From a bacterium (lineage in GTDB: Bacteria; Zhuqueibacterota; Zhuqueibacteria; Zhuqueibacterales; Geothermadaptataceae), in the NCBI GenBank assembly GCA_024275575.1, contig JAJRYV010000067.1:1-35635 (forward strand): DNA of 35,635 bases, read 5' to 3'. The notes under the pieces were generated by a model. That model ran no database searches. It was given only the letters and a program-made list of their open reading frames with translations, and was not told the origin of the DNA. The translations under genes and the position numbers were made by a program. How positions within the stretch are numbered: the stretch's first letter is position 1; every line of letters begins with the position of its first letter. Positions 24,500 to 33,867 of this stretch are shown here, piece by piece.

Positions 24500-26036
24500 A
24501 ACGTTTTTCTGCCGGCCCGTTTTCCAGGCGCAGCACACCGCGGGGACAAACAGCGGCACAGACGCCGCAACCAACACAGGAGGCGCGAACGATATTTTCA
24601 CCGCGCTGCGCATAAGCCCGCACATCGATGCCCATCTCGCAATAAGTCGAACAATTGCCGCAGGAAATACACTGACCGCCGTTGGTGGTGATGCGAAAAC
24701 GCGATTTGATACGCTGTACGATGCCGAGAATTGCAGCGATGGGACAGCCAAAACGACACCACACGCGGTTGCCCATAAATGGATAAAAGCCCGTTCCCAC
24801 CACGCCGGCGAAAGCCGCGCCGATCAAAAAGGAATAGGCCTGATTGACACGCCAGGTGTAGTTGGCGAAAAGGGCGCCATCCGAACTGTAATTGGCGATT
24901 TGCATCACGGTCATCACAACGGCAAAAATCAGCACACTGTGAATCGAGAAACGTTCAACTTTCCAGGCGCGCAGGGATTTATTGGACAGTTGACGGAAAG
25001 GATCGCCCAGGGTTTCCGCCAGACCACCGCAACCACAAACCCATGAACAATACCAGCGTTTGCCGTAAAAATAGGTCAGCACAGGCACGACGATAAAACT
25101 CAGAACCATACCCCAGATAAAAATAAACTGCCCGAAGGTGCCGCCGCCCCACAGCGAATTGATGTGCCAGTCGGTGAAAAAATAATAATTGAGCGGCCAT
25201 GCATTTTTTAAATCCATGCTCGGCAAACTCAGGCGCTCTAAAAATGACGGTAAAAGAAAAGCGATGATGAGCTGAAAAAATATGATGGAAAAAGTACGGA
25301 TGATGTGATAACGTGAGTGGCGGTATTTTGCCAGCATGCGCAGCCCCATAACAATGATTGTCAGCGTGTAAAGAAAGCCGTAGAGAAACCACTGATCGGC
25401 CGGTAAATCGCGGATGAAATAGCTCACCGGATCGAAGAGCAGAACGAGATTGACGATGTACTGCGGAAACCAGTAGAGCAGCACATAAAAGCCAATAAAC
25501 AGCGTGCCGATGGTGATGCCGACTGCGCCGCGAGCCATCGCTGTGCTGAACCAGATATTGTTGTGTTTAATGCCCGGCAAACCCTCATAAAACTGCGGTA
25601 CGATATAAAGTAAACTACCGACTGCAGCAAGAATAACACTGAGTAGAAAATAGAAAAACGTATTTTCTTTTAAGAGCCCGGTTGTGGCATTTTTTAAAAT
25701 CCAGAATTTCGTCACACCGAGATTGTAGTCATCGATTTGTGGGTCAGCTGCACGGATGGCGCTGGAAATTTGTGCAAGTGCGTTATGCTTTGAAGAAAAA
25801 GTTGTGCCGATGAGTGGTTGCAATGCCTGTAGACGCTCGGCTGAAACTCTGTCTTCCGATGCCTGTAACGATTGCTGTGTGATCTGATAATCGCCGAGAA
25901 ACAGGCTGCTGATAAAAACCAGAATACCGACGAAAAAAACAGCCAGTCCAATGGTTTTAAAAAGACGGAAATGGTCTTCGTTATGAGTGGAATGTGTTGA
26001 ATGCATTATTTGAATTGGTGTCACGATAGACCTCAT
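24468..26036 (-). CDS. NosR/NapH-like membrane polyferredoxin
   Basis: A 522-residue inner-membrane protein. The ATG at 26036 is one base after the stop of the upstream FAD gene, so translation is probably coupled. An N-terminal helix (IGLAVFFVGILVFISSLFLG) is followed by a soluble stretch and several more membrane helices. Redox motifs come in order: RWYCSWVCGCGGLAETLG, VWCRFGCPIAAILG, then two 4Fe-4S motifs, CISCGNCSTYC and CVGCGVCAAVCPRG. The paired WCxxxC motifs plus C-terminal clusters match NosR/NapH/RdxA-type electron-transfer proteins. No nos, nap or cytochrome oxidase gene is beside it, so the electron acceptor is unknown. Confidence 0.85.
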   Translation of the reverse strand: MRSIVTPIQIMHSTHSTHNEDHFRLFKTIGLAVFFVGILVFISSLFLGDYQITQQSLQASEDRVSAERLQALQPLIGTTFSSKHNALAQISSAIRAADPQIDDYNLGVTKFWILKNATTGLLKENTFFYFLLSVILAAVGSLLYIVPQFYEGLPGIKHNNIWFSTAMARGAVGITIGTLFIGFYVLLYWFPQYIVNLVLLFDPVSYFIRDLPADQWFLYGFLYTLTIIVMGLRMLAKYRHSRYHIIRTFSIIFFQLIIAFLLPSFLERLSLPSMDLKNAWPLNYYFFTDWHINSLWGGGTFGQFIFIWGMVLSFIVVPVLTYFYGKRWYCSWVCGCGGLAETLGDPFRQLSNKSLRAWKVERFSIHSVLIFAVVMTVMQIANYSSDGALFANYTWRVNQAYSFLIGAAFAGVVGTGFYPFMGNRVWCRFGCPIAAILGIVQRIKSRFRITTNGGQCISCGNCSTYCEMGIDVRAYAQRGENIVRASCVGCGVCAAVCPRGVLRLENGPAEKRFNLPEMQAVN

Positions 26037-26037
26037 T

Positions 26038-27372
26038 TTATGCAAAAATATTGTTGAATAAACCCCGTCTACCTTGCAAATGCAGCTTTTGACCGGGGAA
26101 TTGGGTGTTGTAATGGGTGATAATTTCAGGTTCGAATTCGGTGAAAAATTCCGGGTCGAAGTTGGCCTGACGTAGATGCCGGATTACATAAGCCAGCGTG
26201 CGTTTTTCGCTAAGCCATTTTTCGAACAAGTTATGGCGCATGCGAATGCCGAAAACATTCACACCGACAAGCTGATGGTTTTCAGCGTTATAAACCATGT
26301 GCAGGCACATCCGGCCATCGGCGTGTTCCCAGTAGAACGACGATTCGCCCTCACGTGGCACGTTGCCGACGAAGCCATATGTTTGATATTCGATATCGAG
26401 AAATTTGGCGGAGTTAAACCAGATGCCGCGCACATGTTCCGTGCGCTCACCGCACAGGGTTTTAGCCAGCGCTTTGCCCTGCATGCGACCGGTGTACCAC
26501 AATTGCTCGATTTTATTGCGTTCGTCTTCCGGCGTAACGATCTCAGCGCAGTCACCGGCAGCATAAACACCGGGGATGTTGGTTTCGAGAAAATCATTCA
26601 CCAAAATACCGCGGCCGGTTTCGATCTTCGAATTTTTTACTACAGCGACATTTGGCGAGACGCCCGGCGTAAGGCCGACGATTTTGCAGGAAATCTCCTC
26701 ACCGGTATCAGTAATGACGGCACAGGTCCGGCCATCTGCTCCGGCGATAATTTCTTTCAGATTGGTTTCACAGCGCAGGTCGATACCATGCTCCAAAATA
26801 TGCCGCGTAATGAGCTGTGATTCGCGCTGCGGCAGAATATTATCCCAATAACTTTTTTCACGCACCAACATTGTGACAGGAATTATGCGGGCGAGGCACA
26901 TTTCGGCCATTTCGATACCGATGAGGCCGCCTCCGACGATCACGGCGCGCTGTGCATTTTTACTGCTTTGCTCCAGCAGTTGCAGGTCTTGCAGTGAATA
27001 AAGTCCTTGCACACCAGGCAAATCCTGTCCCGGCCAGCCAAATTTATTGGAGACTGAGCCGGTTGCAATAACCAGTTGGTCATATTGCATTTTTGCCCCG
27101 GCTTTCAAAATAAGTGTTTTGTTATCCGTATCAATTTCTGTGACAAAATCGTTGGCCAGTTCAATTCTGTTTTTTTCCCAGAACCAATCTTCGTAAGGTT
27201 TGGTATCTTTGTAGCGCATGTGCCCCATGAAAATATACATCAGTGCGGGGCGGGAAAAGAAATGCTCGCTTTCTGCTGAAATAATGGTAATTTTTTTATC
27301 GCTGCGTTTGCGAACATGCCGGGCAACTGTGACACCGGTAATGCCATTGCCGATAATGACGAGATGCTCCAT
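26038..27372 (-). CDS. FAD-dependent NAD(P)H oxidoreductase (NirB/rubredoxin-reductase-like)
   Basis: A 444-residue flavoprotein with GAAGGAG just upstream of its ATG. The FAD-binding start is LVIIGNGITGVTVARHV; the second dinucleotide fold is AVIVGGGLIGIEMAE; the FAD-contact ending is GVYAAGDCAEI. About 120 residues follow as an interface/C-terminal domain (GRMCLHMVYNAENHQLVGVN). There are no Fe-S or rubredoxin domains fused to it. It is coupled to the polyferredoxin gene that follows and may feed it electrons from NAD(P)H; this partnership is inferred from gene order only. Confidence 0.88.
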   Translation of the reverse strand: MEHLVIIGNGITGVTVARHVRKRSDKKITIISAESEHFFSRPALMYIFMGHMRYKDTKPYEDWFWEKNRIELANDFVTEIDTDNKTLILKAGAKMQYDQLVIATGSVSNKFGWPGQDLPGVQGLYSLQDLQLLEQSSKNAQRAVIVGGGLIGIEMAEMCLARIIPVTMLVREKSYWDNILPQRESQLITRHILEHGIDLRCETNLKEIIAGADGRTCAVITDTGEEISCKIVGLTPGVSPNVAVVKNSKIETGRGILVNDFLETNIPGVYAAGDCAEIVTPEDERNKIEQLWYTGRMQGKALAKTLCGERTEHVRGIWFNSAKFLDIEYQTYGFVGNVPREGESSFYWEHADGRMCLHMVYNAENHQLVGVNVFGIRMRHNLFEKWLSEKRTLAYVIRHLRQANFDPEFFTEFEPEIITHYNTQFPGQKLHLQGRRGLFNNIFA

Positions 27373-28174
27373 GGCTCCTTCTTTCAGTAATTAATTTGGG
27401 TAGGTGGATTTTCGAGTTTTGATATTTGCTCAACGCTGTTTTAACAATCTGCGATAACAGGCATTGATTTGCAATTATTTCCTGAAGCGGAAGATTTGTT
27501 GATGAAAACTCAAATGAATATAGTACAAATCCGGATTGCCGTTCATGTATGAGGTGAACGTTTCGTATCCTATTTCGCAGAGTATTTTTTGAGCTTGCTT
27601 AAAAAGCAGTGTTTGATCTGTGAATATCAGTGGCTGAATTTCTTTTCGACTTTTCCACGACGGGTCAAAAGGTCGAAATAAATAGTATCTGAACGAAAAC
27701 ATATTCCCGCATGCTGTTGCGGGAATCCACATCCGTTTGAGGTTGACCAACGATGGATTTTACTTCGTGGTCACTGAGAAGCGCAATTGCTTCGCCGAAC
27801 TTCGTATCGCTCTATATTATTGGAAAGAGGCTGAGAGATACATTTTTTCTGGAAGCTGAGTAACAAAACAGTGTTTTAGCGAAGTTCAAAACTTGAGTAA
27901 CTAAAAATTTGAAATTTGACTGGAAGAATTGTCCGGCCTGCGGGCTGCAGGTTGTCTGTTTACTGTCTGTTTACGGATTTAACAATAAGATCCGCAACAG
28001 TCGCAAGATAGGATTTAATTCTGATAAATTCAACTATTGATTGCAAGGAAAGGAAGGTCCGGCGGCAAGAAGGTTGGCTGTTGGAAATGTAGGACAACCA
28101 ACCAGTCTCGTCTGCTGAGGGCTGATCGATTACCAGCGATAATTGGAATTAGGTCATCAAATCAGCCGGGCAAA
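27373..28174. other. 800-base intergenic stretch with one marginal ORF and a hairpin
   Basis: A minus-strand frame at 27475-27750 could encode 91 residues, including ALL-type helix sequence (LLFKQAQKILCEIGYETFTS), but it has no clear ribosome-binding site, no known domain, and contains a 9-pair hairpin. I consider it a possible gene remnant only. The rest is AT-rich with scattered repeats; the promoter for the FAD-polyferredoxin operon should be at the left end. No tRNA was seen. Confidence 0.35.
27703..27726. repeat. Perfect 9-base hairpin ATTCCCGCA..TGCGGGAAT
   Basis: ATTCCCGCA (27703-27711) and TGCGGGAAT (27718-27726) are exact reverse complements around a 6-base loop. No T-run follows on either strand. 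'ATTCCCGC' hairpins are common dispersed elements in bacteria; a half-copy, ATTCCCGCATCG, occurs near 31308. Confidence 0.65.
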
Positions 28175-29158
28175 CTAACCGACCGGGATGCATTCAAACG
28201 GGCTGAGATTGTCGACTTCAGCGCGGATTTTTTCTTCTATCTCCGGTTCCGAACCGGCATGACCGGCGCAGACAATATGTAAAGTTGAGTTTGGCAAACG
28301 CTCATGCAACTGAAAAGCGTATTTGGGCGGGCAAATAAAATCATAACGCCCGTGAATGATCGAGACCGGCAAATGGGCGATTTTATCGGTGTTTTTGAGG
28401 ATAAAATCATCCGGTAGAAAGCAGTCATTTTGCATATAGTGGGCTTCGAGCGGGCTGAGGGATTTATAGGAATATTCCTGCAATAAATCTTCAATGGAAG
28501 CGCCGGTCAATTTTAATTTATAAATAGAGAATTCGTAAAAGGCCCATTCGTAGGCGAATTTTTCAGTGGCGGCCTCGTCTTCGGATTGCATCTGCTGCAG
28601 ATAGTAACCAACGATATCGTCACGCTTATCGACCGGCACATGGCTGATGAAACGTTGCCAGGCGTCGGGAAAATGATCGCGCACACCGCCGCCGACATAA
28701 TGCTGAATGCTTTGATGTGAACCGAGAAAAAGGCCGCGCAACAAGATGCCGGCAACCCGCTGGGGGTAGTGAATGGCATAGGCAAGTGCCAATGTCGCTC
28801 CCCACGAGCCGCCAAAAAGATAGCATGTGGAGATGTGCAGATGATCGAGGAGTTTATCCATATCATCGATAAGATGCCGGCTTGTATTATTTTCCAGACT
28901 GGCAAACGGTGTGCTGCGGCCGGCGCCGCGCTGATCGAAAAAGATGAGCCGGTGCAAATCGGCGTTAAAATAGCGGTTATCGTCTTTTAAAAATCCCGCG
29001 CCGGGGCCGCCATGAATGAATAAAATCGGCAATCCTTTTGGATTACCCCACTGTTCGTAATACATCCTGTGTTGATCTGAAACGGCGAGATAGCCGCAGT
29101 CGAATGCATACTCAATTTTGGCAGCATTGCATTTGCCATTTTTCACGATCACTCCCAT
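28175..29158 (-). CDS. pip: Prolyl iminopeptidase (alpha/beta hydrolase)
   Basis: A 327-residue cytoplasmic serine peptidase that removes N-terminal proline from peptides. The oxyanion motif HGGPGAGF, the FFDQRGAGRS segment and the nucleophile elbow GGSWGATLALAYA are the family signature; the acid and base should lie in HGRYDFICPP and CAGHAG. The start is uncertain: the ATG at 29158 has no good ribosome-binding site, while GTG at 29146 follows GGAGTG. It is the last of four co-directional minus-strand genes, 95 bases after the transferase gene. Confidence 0.88.
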   Translation of the reverse strand: MGVIVKNGKCNAAKIEYAFDCGYLAVSDQHRMYYEQWGNPKGLPILFIHGGPGAGFLKDDNRYFNADLHRLIFFDQRGAGRSTPFASLENNTSRHLIDDMDKLLDHLHISTCYLFGGSWGATLALAYAIHYPQRVAGILLRGLFLGSHQSIQHYVGGGVRDHFPDAWQRFISHVPVDKRDDIVGYYLQQMQSEDEAATEKFAYEWAFYEFSIYKLKLTGASIEDLLQEYSYKSLSPLEAHYMQNDCFLPDDFILKNTDKIAHLPVSIIHGRYDFICPPKYAFQLHERLPNSTLHIVCAGHAGSEPEIEEKIRAEVDNLSPFECIPVG

Positions 29159-29253
29159 TCATTGTTAAATATCCATTCGCCAATTGAAATGTAATTACTC
29201 TTCCTGAAATTACATTTCTTTTTTGTTCAGCCTGAAAAAAACGATGTTGCAGT

Positions 29254-30054
29254 TTACGCTTTCAGTGTAAAGGGGGACTTGAGCGCAAACTGAGACAGGT
29301 CATTGCCGTAGAATTTTTCACAAAATTCCGGCGTTTCCAGCAGATGTTTGTCCAGGCTGTGTTTATCCCGTTTAATTAAATACTTCAATTCTTTGATATT
29401 GTCCGACCAGCAGAAACCGTTGAAAAATTCACAGCCCTTAAACTGGGTTTTATATATGGCATTTCGTTTATAGCAGGTTCCGAGATAAATAAAATCAAAA
29501 TTTTGTTCGGCAAAATACTGAGTTGCTTTGGTCATCATGTACATGCCCAGATTACGCGCATAGTAATTTAAATTATAAAAAGCATAATAATAATAAACAA
29601 GTTTCCCCGATTCGATAAAAAGCGTTGCTGCGCCGACTTCTTCTTTTTGCGCAATATCGGTAAAAATGAGAAAATGAGTGATGATTTTCGAATTGAACAG
29701 GCTGTCAAGACGTTTATAGGTCATGACGTCTTTACCGAATTTTATATCCGCATATGTTTTGAAAGCCTTGCGCCGTTTGGCTGTGTACTCAAACTCCGCA
29801 CTCGGAACCAACACGGCCTCGATATCCTTGCCTTTTCGAAGAATACGCCTGTTCTCTGATGACGGCGAAAATTTGTCCAGCCGAACACGAATTTGCCGGC
29901 AGAGATAATAGCGATCCATTTCCCGTGAAGCCGGCAGAAAACCATGTGCAAATAAAGTTGAAGCAGATTCGCGTTTTTCAGGAAAAGCCCAAACCGCATA
30001 GGGGAAAATATAGTTTTGATAATCAGACTTGTATTCCGAAAAAACAATCTTCAT
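29254..30054 (-). CDS. ATE/Bpt-like aminoacyl-tRNA-protein transferase (GNAT fold)
   Basis: A 266-residue protein. The ATG at 30054 is chosen over an in-frame TTG at 30075 because AAGGAAT lies upstream. Two blocks match arginyl/leucyl-tRNA-protein transferases: FLPASREMDRYYLCRQIRVR with LDKFSPSSENRRILRKG, and FIYLGTCYKRNAIYKTQFKG, the 'YLGYxxxxxxxYKxxF' motif. The usual N-terminal CxxC is not evident. Such enzymes add an amino acid to protein N-termini to make N-degrons. The fit is by motif only; a diverged GNAT acetyltransferase remains possible. It overlaps neatly with the end of alr, so the two are co-translated. Confidence 0.6.
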   Translation of the reverse strand: MKIVFSEYKSDYQNYIFPYAVWAFPEKRESASTLFAHGFLPASREMDRYYLCRQIRVRLDKFSPSSENRRILRKGKDIEAVLVPSAEFEYTAKRRKAFKTYADIKFGKDVMTYKRLDSLFNSKIITHFLIFTDIAQKEEVGAATLFIESGKLVYYYYAFYNLNYYARNLGMYMMTKATQYFAEQNFDFIYLGTCYKRNAIYKTQFKGCEFFNGFCWSDNIKELKYLIKRDKHSLDKHLLETPEFCEKFYGNDLSQFALKSPFTLKA

Positions 30055-30068
30055 GGGGATTCTATTCC

Positions 30069-31190
30069 TTAGCAATAAATCCGCGGTAGGCGGGAACGCC
30101 AGCCGGTTAAAATGTCGTAGGAAACACTGCCTTTCAGCTCGGCAATTTCATGCACCGAGATTTCTTCATCACCCTGCCTGCCCATCACGACCACTTCGTC
30201 CCATTGCTTGCAAGCCGGAATATCCGTGATATCGATCATCGTTGCATCCATGGCGTTGCCGCCGATTATCGGCGCTCGTTTTCCGCGCACGAGCACCGTG
30301 CCGCGGTTGCGTACGCGGGGATAGCCGTCGCCGTAACCGATGGGCAAAACAGCGATTTGCCTCGGGGTTGCAGCCGTATAGCGCATACCGTAGCCGACTT
30401 TGTCGCCACTTTCAAGATCACGAATTGTTGCGATTTTTGTTTTTACCGACATGACGGGCTGCAACCCTGCCATGCGCCGGCAAACTTTTGAGGGATAGAC
30501 GCCGAGTGGTAAAATGCCGATGCGCACCATATCAAAATGAGCCATCGGTAGATCGAGGAAACCACCGCTATTGCAGGCATGGCGATACTTCACTTTGATA
30601 TTTCTTTTCTCTATTTCAAAGAGCAATTCATTAAATCGTTGTAATTGCAGCATGGCGTAGGTTTTGTCGCTTTCATCGGACATGGCAAAGTGGGTGAAAA
30701 TGCCCTCCAAATTGAATTGCGGCATGGCGGCAATTTCAGACACCAGCGGCAACGCCTTTTGCCAACGTTGCCCATAACGGTTCATGCCGGTATCTATTTC
30801 GAGATGAAAAGTGAATTTTTTATTCTTTTTTTCGGCAAGTTTGGCAGCCGCTAATGCGGTTTTCCGGTTGCTGATGTTACATGTCAAACCAAATTCGAGG
30901 CAACAGGCGAGTTCAGTCTCGGATCGCTCCCCGAACAGAAGAATTGGGGAATCGATTTTGCTTTCTCTCAGCTGGATTGCCTCATTGAGGGTGACGACGC
31001 CGAGATAGGAGGCGCCGGCGGCAAGGGCGGCCCGGGCGATTTCGCTTGCGCCGTGACCATAAGCATCATCTTTCACTATGGCGAGAAACTTCAACTCCGG
31101 TGGGCGATCATTATTTATAATGACAAAGTTTTCAGCAAGTTGTCCCAGATTGATTTCAACCCAGGCCGGACGCATTGGGGGCGACTGCAT
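30069..31190 (-). CDS. alr: Alanine racemase
   Basis: A 373-residue PLP enzyme that makes D-alanine for peptidoglycan. The PLP lysine is Lys40 in IVKDDAYGHG (most alr genes have KANAYGHG or KADAYGHG, so Asp41-Asp42 is a minor variant). HLEIDTGMNRYG and the catalytic-tyrosine region GDKVGYGMRYTA are intact, as is GYGDGYPR. A second in-frame ATG at 31175 is an alternative start. It lies in a four-gene minus-strand run with an ATP-grasp gene upstream and the ATE-like gene downstream; this context is unusual for alr. Confidence 0.92.
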   Translation of the reverse strand: MQSPPMRPAWVEINLGQLAENFVIINNDRPPELKFLAIVKDDAYGHGASEIARAALAAGASYLGVVTLNEAIQLRESKIDSPILLFGERSETELACCLEFGLTCNISNRKTALAAAKLAEKKNKKFTFHLEIDTGMNRYGQRWQKALPLVSEIAAMPQFNLEGIFTHFAMSDESDKTYAMLQLQRFNELLFEIEKRNIKVKYRHACNSGGFLDLPMAHFDMVRIGILPLGVYPSKVCRRMAGLQPVMSVKTKIATIRDLESGDKVGYGMRYTAATPRQIAVLPIGYGDGYPRVRNRGTVLVRGKRAPIIGGNAMDATMIDITDIPACKQWDEVVVMGRQGDEEISVHEIAELKGSVSYDILTGWRSRLPRIYC

Positions 31191-31330
31191 TTCGATAGCT
31201 GTGCTCTCTCTGTTTGCTCGGCTAAATTGTGATATTCGTTGTCATTCCAACGGCTGAATAGGTGACAGATTAATCTTGTTCATGCATCATTTGGTCACTT
31301 TTTATACTATTCCCGCATCGACACTTTGAC

Positions 31331-32611
31331 TCAGGGTGTTCCGGGCGGCCATTTGCTTTCGCCGATATCGGTACGAAAATAACTGCCGACACAGTGGATT
31401 TTGTCGATATTGGCATAGGCCCGGGCGATGGCATCATCGAGTTCATCGGCAAACGCAATAACCTCGGCAATACGGTGGCCGGTCATGTGGAGTTCACCAC
31501 CCGAACTGGTATCAACTTCATTCCACCACAAGTCACAATCTGCGGGGCGGCTAAGTGTCACCGGCAATTTCGGCCCCGTGACCTGGGTGTAGGGATAGCC
31601 GAATCCCGCCAATGTAAGAGAACAGGCAAAGCGCCGGTTTTCTTTAAATTTCAAATTCAGTTTATTGTTGTGCGTCACATCCCACAGGACTTGCAACGGG
31701 TTCTGCAGCAAACCGAGCAGCATAGGAGCGCAGGTTACGCCAAGCCGAACATTGTATTCCACAACCTGCCAGATGTCATTTTTCTTGCAAGCTGTCACCT
31801 GCACCGGCCCGTGATAATTGGTTTCGCGGAACCACGGCAGCAGCGGTAACAGCAGCTCGTGCGCCAAAGCGTATACATCATCGGTATCCAGCTGCACAAG
31901 CCCGCCCAGCGGCGCCCCGGCGATGATGCCCATGTCGCCGTTGAATGCGTGTTTGTATTCCTGGTTGGTGATCAGCGGGTAAATCTTGCCGCCACTGACA
32001 AATGCGATGTGCCCGGCCTCGCGCCTGCCGAGATATTCCTGCAAAAAGACGCCCTCTGCGTAATCGATACGCTCGAGCCAACTGCGGGTATCATCAACAG
32101 TTTCACAAACGATGGTATGAATCGGACTCGTCGGGCTGCAGAGTGGATTTTTAATGACATAGGCCATCGGGTGTTCGTGGAGAATTTTAATGGCCTGCAA
32201 TTTATTTTGCGCAATATGGCATTCAGGCCAGGAAACGCCATATTGCGCCCCCAACTCACGACCGAAATCCCGCTCCCTTTCGAGTCGCATGCCTTCACCG
32301 AAAGGAGAAAGAATTGGAATCTCCGATGCAATCAACTCCGCAGCCCACTCGGCGTCATGCCAGGCGATGGACATGGGCACGATAAAATCAATCTCCAGAT
32401 CACGCACCAGTTTGCACGGGTTGGGATGTATTTCAGCAAGATAGACCTGGCCTGCTGTTGAAGGTGGATAATGCGCATAATCACGGGTTAAATAGCAATG
32501 AACTTCTGCACCGTCTTCTTTGAGATAATTCAGTACAGACTGGGCAAAGGCACCAACACCAAGCACCAAAACACGCGGGGAGCGGTTCGAAGGAAAGGGA
32601 TCCTGTGTCAT
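31331..32611 (-). CDS. ATP-grasp ligase related to PurD
   Basis: A 426-residue cytoplasmic ligase. It opens with a Rossmann-like domain (SPRVLVLGVGAFAQSVLNYL) as in glycinamide ribonucleotide synthetase, then an ATP-grasp core: VIKNPLCSPT, FLQEYLGRREAGHIAFVSGG, and YHGPVQVTACKKNDIWQVVEYNVRLG (equivalent to the PurD metal-binding region). The end SYFRTDIGES matches PurD's final domain. PurD is about 430 residues, so length fits, but several PurD motifs are altered and there are no other pur genes here. A dedicated amino-acid or peptide ligase is possible given alr, the ATE-like gene and prolyl iminopeptidase downstream. Confidence 0.75.
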   Translation of the reverse strand: MTQDPFPSNRSPRVLVLGVGAFAQSVLNYLKEDGAEVHCYLTRDYAHYPPSTAGQVYLAEIHPNPCKLVRDLEIDFIVPMSIAWHDAEWAAELIASEIPILSPFGEGMRLERERDFGRELGAQYGVSWPECHIAQNKLQAIKILHEHPMAYVIKNPLCSPTSPIHTIVCETVDDTRSWLERIDYAEGVFLQEYLGRREAGHIAFVSGGKIYPLITNQEYKHAFNGDMGIIAGAPLGGLVQLDTDDVYALAHELLLPLLPWFRETNYHGPVQVTACKKNDIWQVVEYNVRLGVTCAPMLLGLLQNPLQVLWDVTHNNKLNLKFKENRRFACSLTLAGFGYPYTQVTGPKLPVTLSRPADCDLWWNEVDTSSGGELHMTGHRIAEVIAFADELDDAIARAYANIDKIHCVGSYFRTDIGESKWPPGTP

Positions 32612-32768
32612 GGAGTATTTTTTTCACTACCTTTTCAATTGTTTTACAGTTTATTTGCGAATAGAAAATACGGAAATTTTTACTCATTCGCATAGTAAAA
32701 TTCTCAAATTACACAAAATATGGCGAATTCAGGGAAGATGAAATTTGGAGAAATGGGACAAACCACAA

Positions 32769-33713
32769 ATGCCTATTGAGCCTGCGATCAAGTTTGACTT
32801 TTTAGATATCTTTCCTGGATTTTCTTTAAAAAGTTTTGCCGGTTCCGATGGCTTCTGTATGGAAAATCAAGCGATGCCGACCGTTATCGATTCACCCGGC
32901 ACACAGTTGCAAAAAATCATCAATCTGACGAAATCCTTGCCAGTGCCGCCGAAATTGCTCATCGAAGTCATCACCCTGACCGATGATGAATCAGCGCCGG
33001 TTATGGATCTGGTTGAGATTATCAAACTCGAGCCTGCCATCGCGGTAGAAGTTTTGCGCCTGGCCAACTCGGCACGCTATGGCCGCTCCCGCACGATTAA
33101 AAGCATCAAAGAAGCCGTCATCACCCTGGGATTCCATGAGATCAATCAGATGGCTTCGACCCTGGCGACCAGGGCATTATTTAAACAATCCAACATCCCG
33201 CTACAACACAGGAAAATACTCTGGCATCATTCGGTCGCGGTGGCAATCGTTGCCAATGCGCTGGCGAAAACCTATGCTTGCTGTGAACCTGATCTTGCCT
33301 ACATCACCGGATTGATGCACGATGTGGGTAAATTGCTCCTGTTTGAACATTTTACATCTGAATATCTTGGGATCATTGAAAATGAAAGCCTCGACCTGAA
33401 TTCGGCAGTGCAACAGGAAGAAATACACTTTGGCTTTGGCCACGCTTTGCTCGGGTCGGTATTGCTCGAAGAGTGGCAATTGCCGGAAGTCTGCTCAGTC
33501 GCCATCGCAGCGCATCACGATGATTATTCCACGGAATCCCTCTCCGGGCTCATAACCATCGCCAACGTGTTCGTCAGTTCGCTGGGTTATGATTTTCACC
33601 AACCGGCACCGGCGTTCATCAAACGTCTTGATAATTTACATTTCCACAAAGAGAGTGAAAACTATGAGGCGTTGCTCGAACTTTTACATAAACAACTCGA
33701 GCAATACCAGTAG
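32769..33713 (+). CDS. HDOD-domain signalling protein (second copy)
   Basis: The HDOD domain begins near LQKIINLTKSLPVPPKLLIE and contains LEPAIAVEVLRLANSARYG, LGFHEINQMASTLATRALF and ITGLMHDVGKLLLFEHF; the HD pair is retained. It is clearly related to the copy at 16320. The start is uncertain: TTG at 32745, ATG at 32769, ATG at 32859 and ATG at 32874 are all in frame before the domain; I use 32769, for which only weak purine-rich spacing is seen. About 314 residues. It is divergently transcribed from the ATP-grasp gene with about 130-160 bases between. Confidence 0.82.
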   Translation: MPIEPAIKFDFLDIFPGFSLKSFAGSDGFCMENQAMPTVIDSPGTQLQKIINLTKSLPVPPKLLIEVITLTDDESAPVMDLVEIIKLEPAIAVEVLRLANSARYGRSRTIKSIKEAVITLGFHEINQMASTLATRALFKQSNIPLQHRKILWHHSVAVAIVANALAKTYACCEPDLAYITGLMHDVGKLLLFEHFTSEYLGIIENESLDLNSAVQQEEIHFGFGHALLGSVLLEEWQLPEVCSVAIAAHHDDYSTESLSGLITIANVFVSSLGYDFHQPAPAFIKRLDNLHFHKESENYEALLELLHKQLEQYQ

Positions 33714-33867
33714 CTTGCCCGAAAACCACCGTAACAGTTTAACCTCACTCGCAATAATATAGAAATGACATAATTCCAAAAATAAGAATATTTGAAACTT
33801 ATTATCAATTCTACTGTCTTTTAATGCAAACCCTTTCATCCCCAAAAATCAACAGGGAGCAATAATA

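Noticed and set aside
27475-27750. 91-residue minus-strand ORF in the 27.4-28.2 kb intergenic region
   Set aside because: No domain, no clear ribosome-binding site, and a perfect hairpin lies inside it; may be a remnant.
28037-28282. Plus-strand 81-residue ORF overlapping the end of pip
   Set aside because: It is a shadow of the prolyl iminopeptidase gene and lacks its own start signals.
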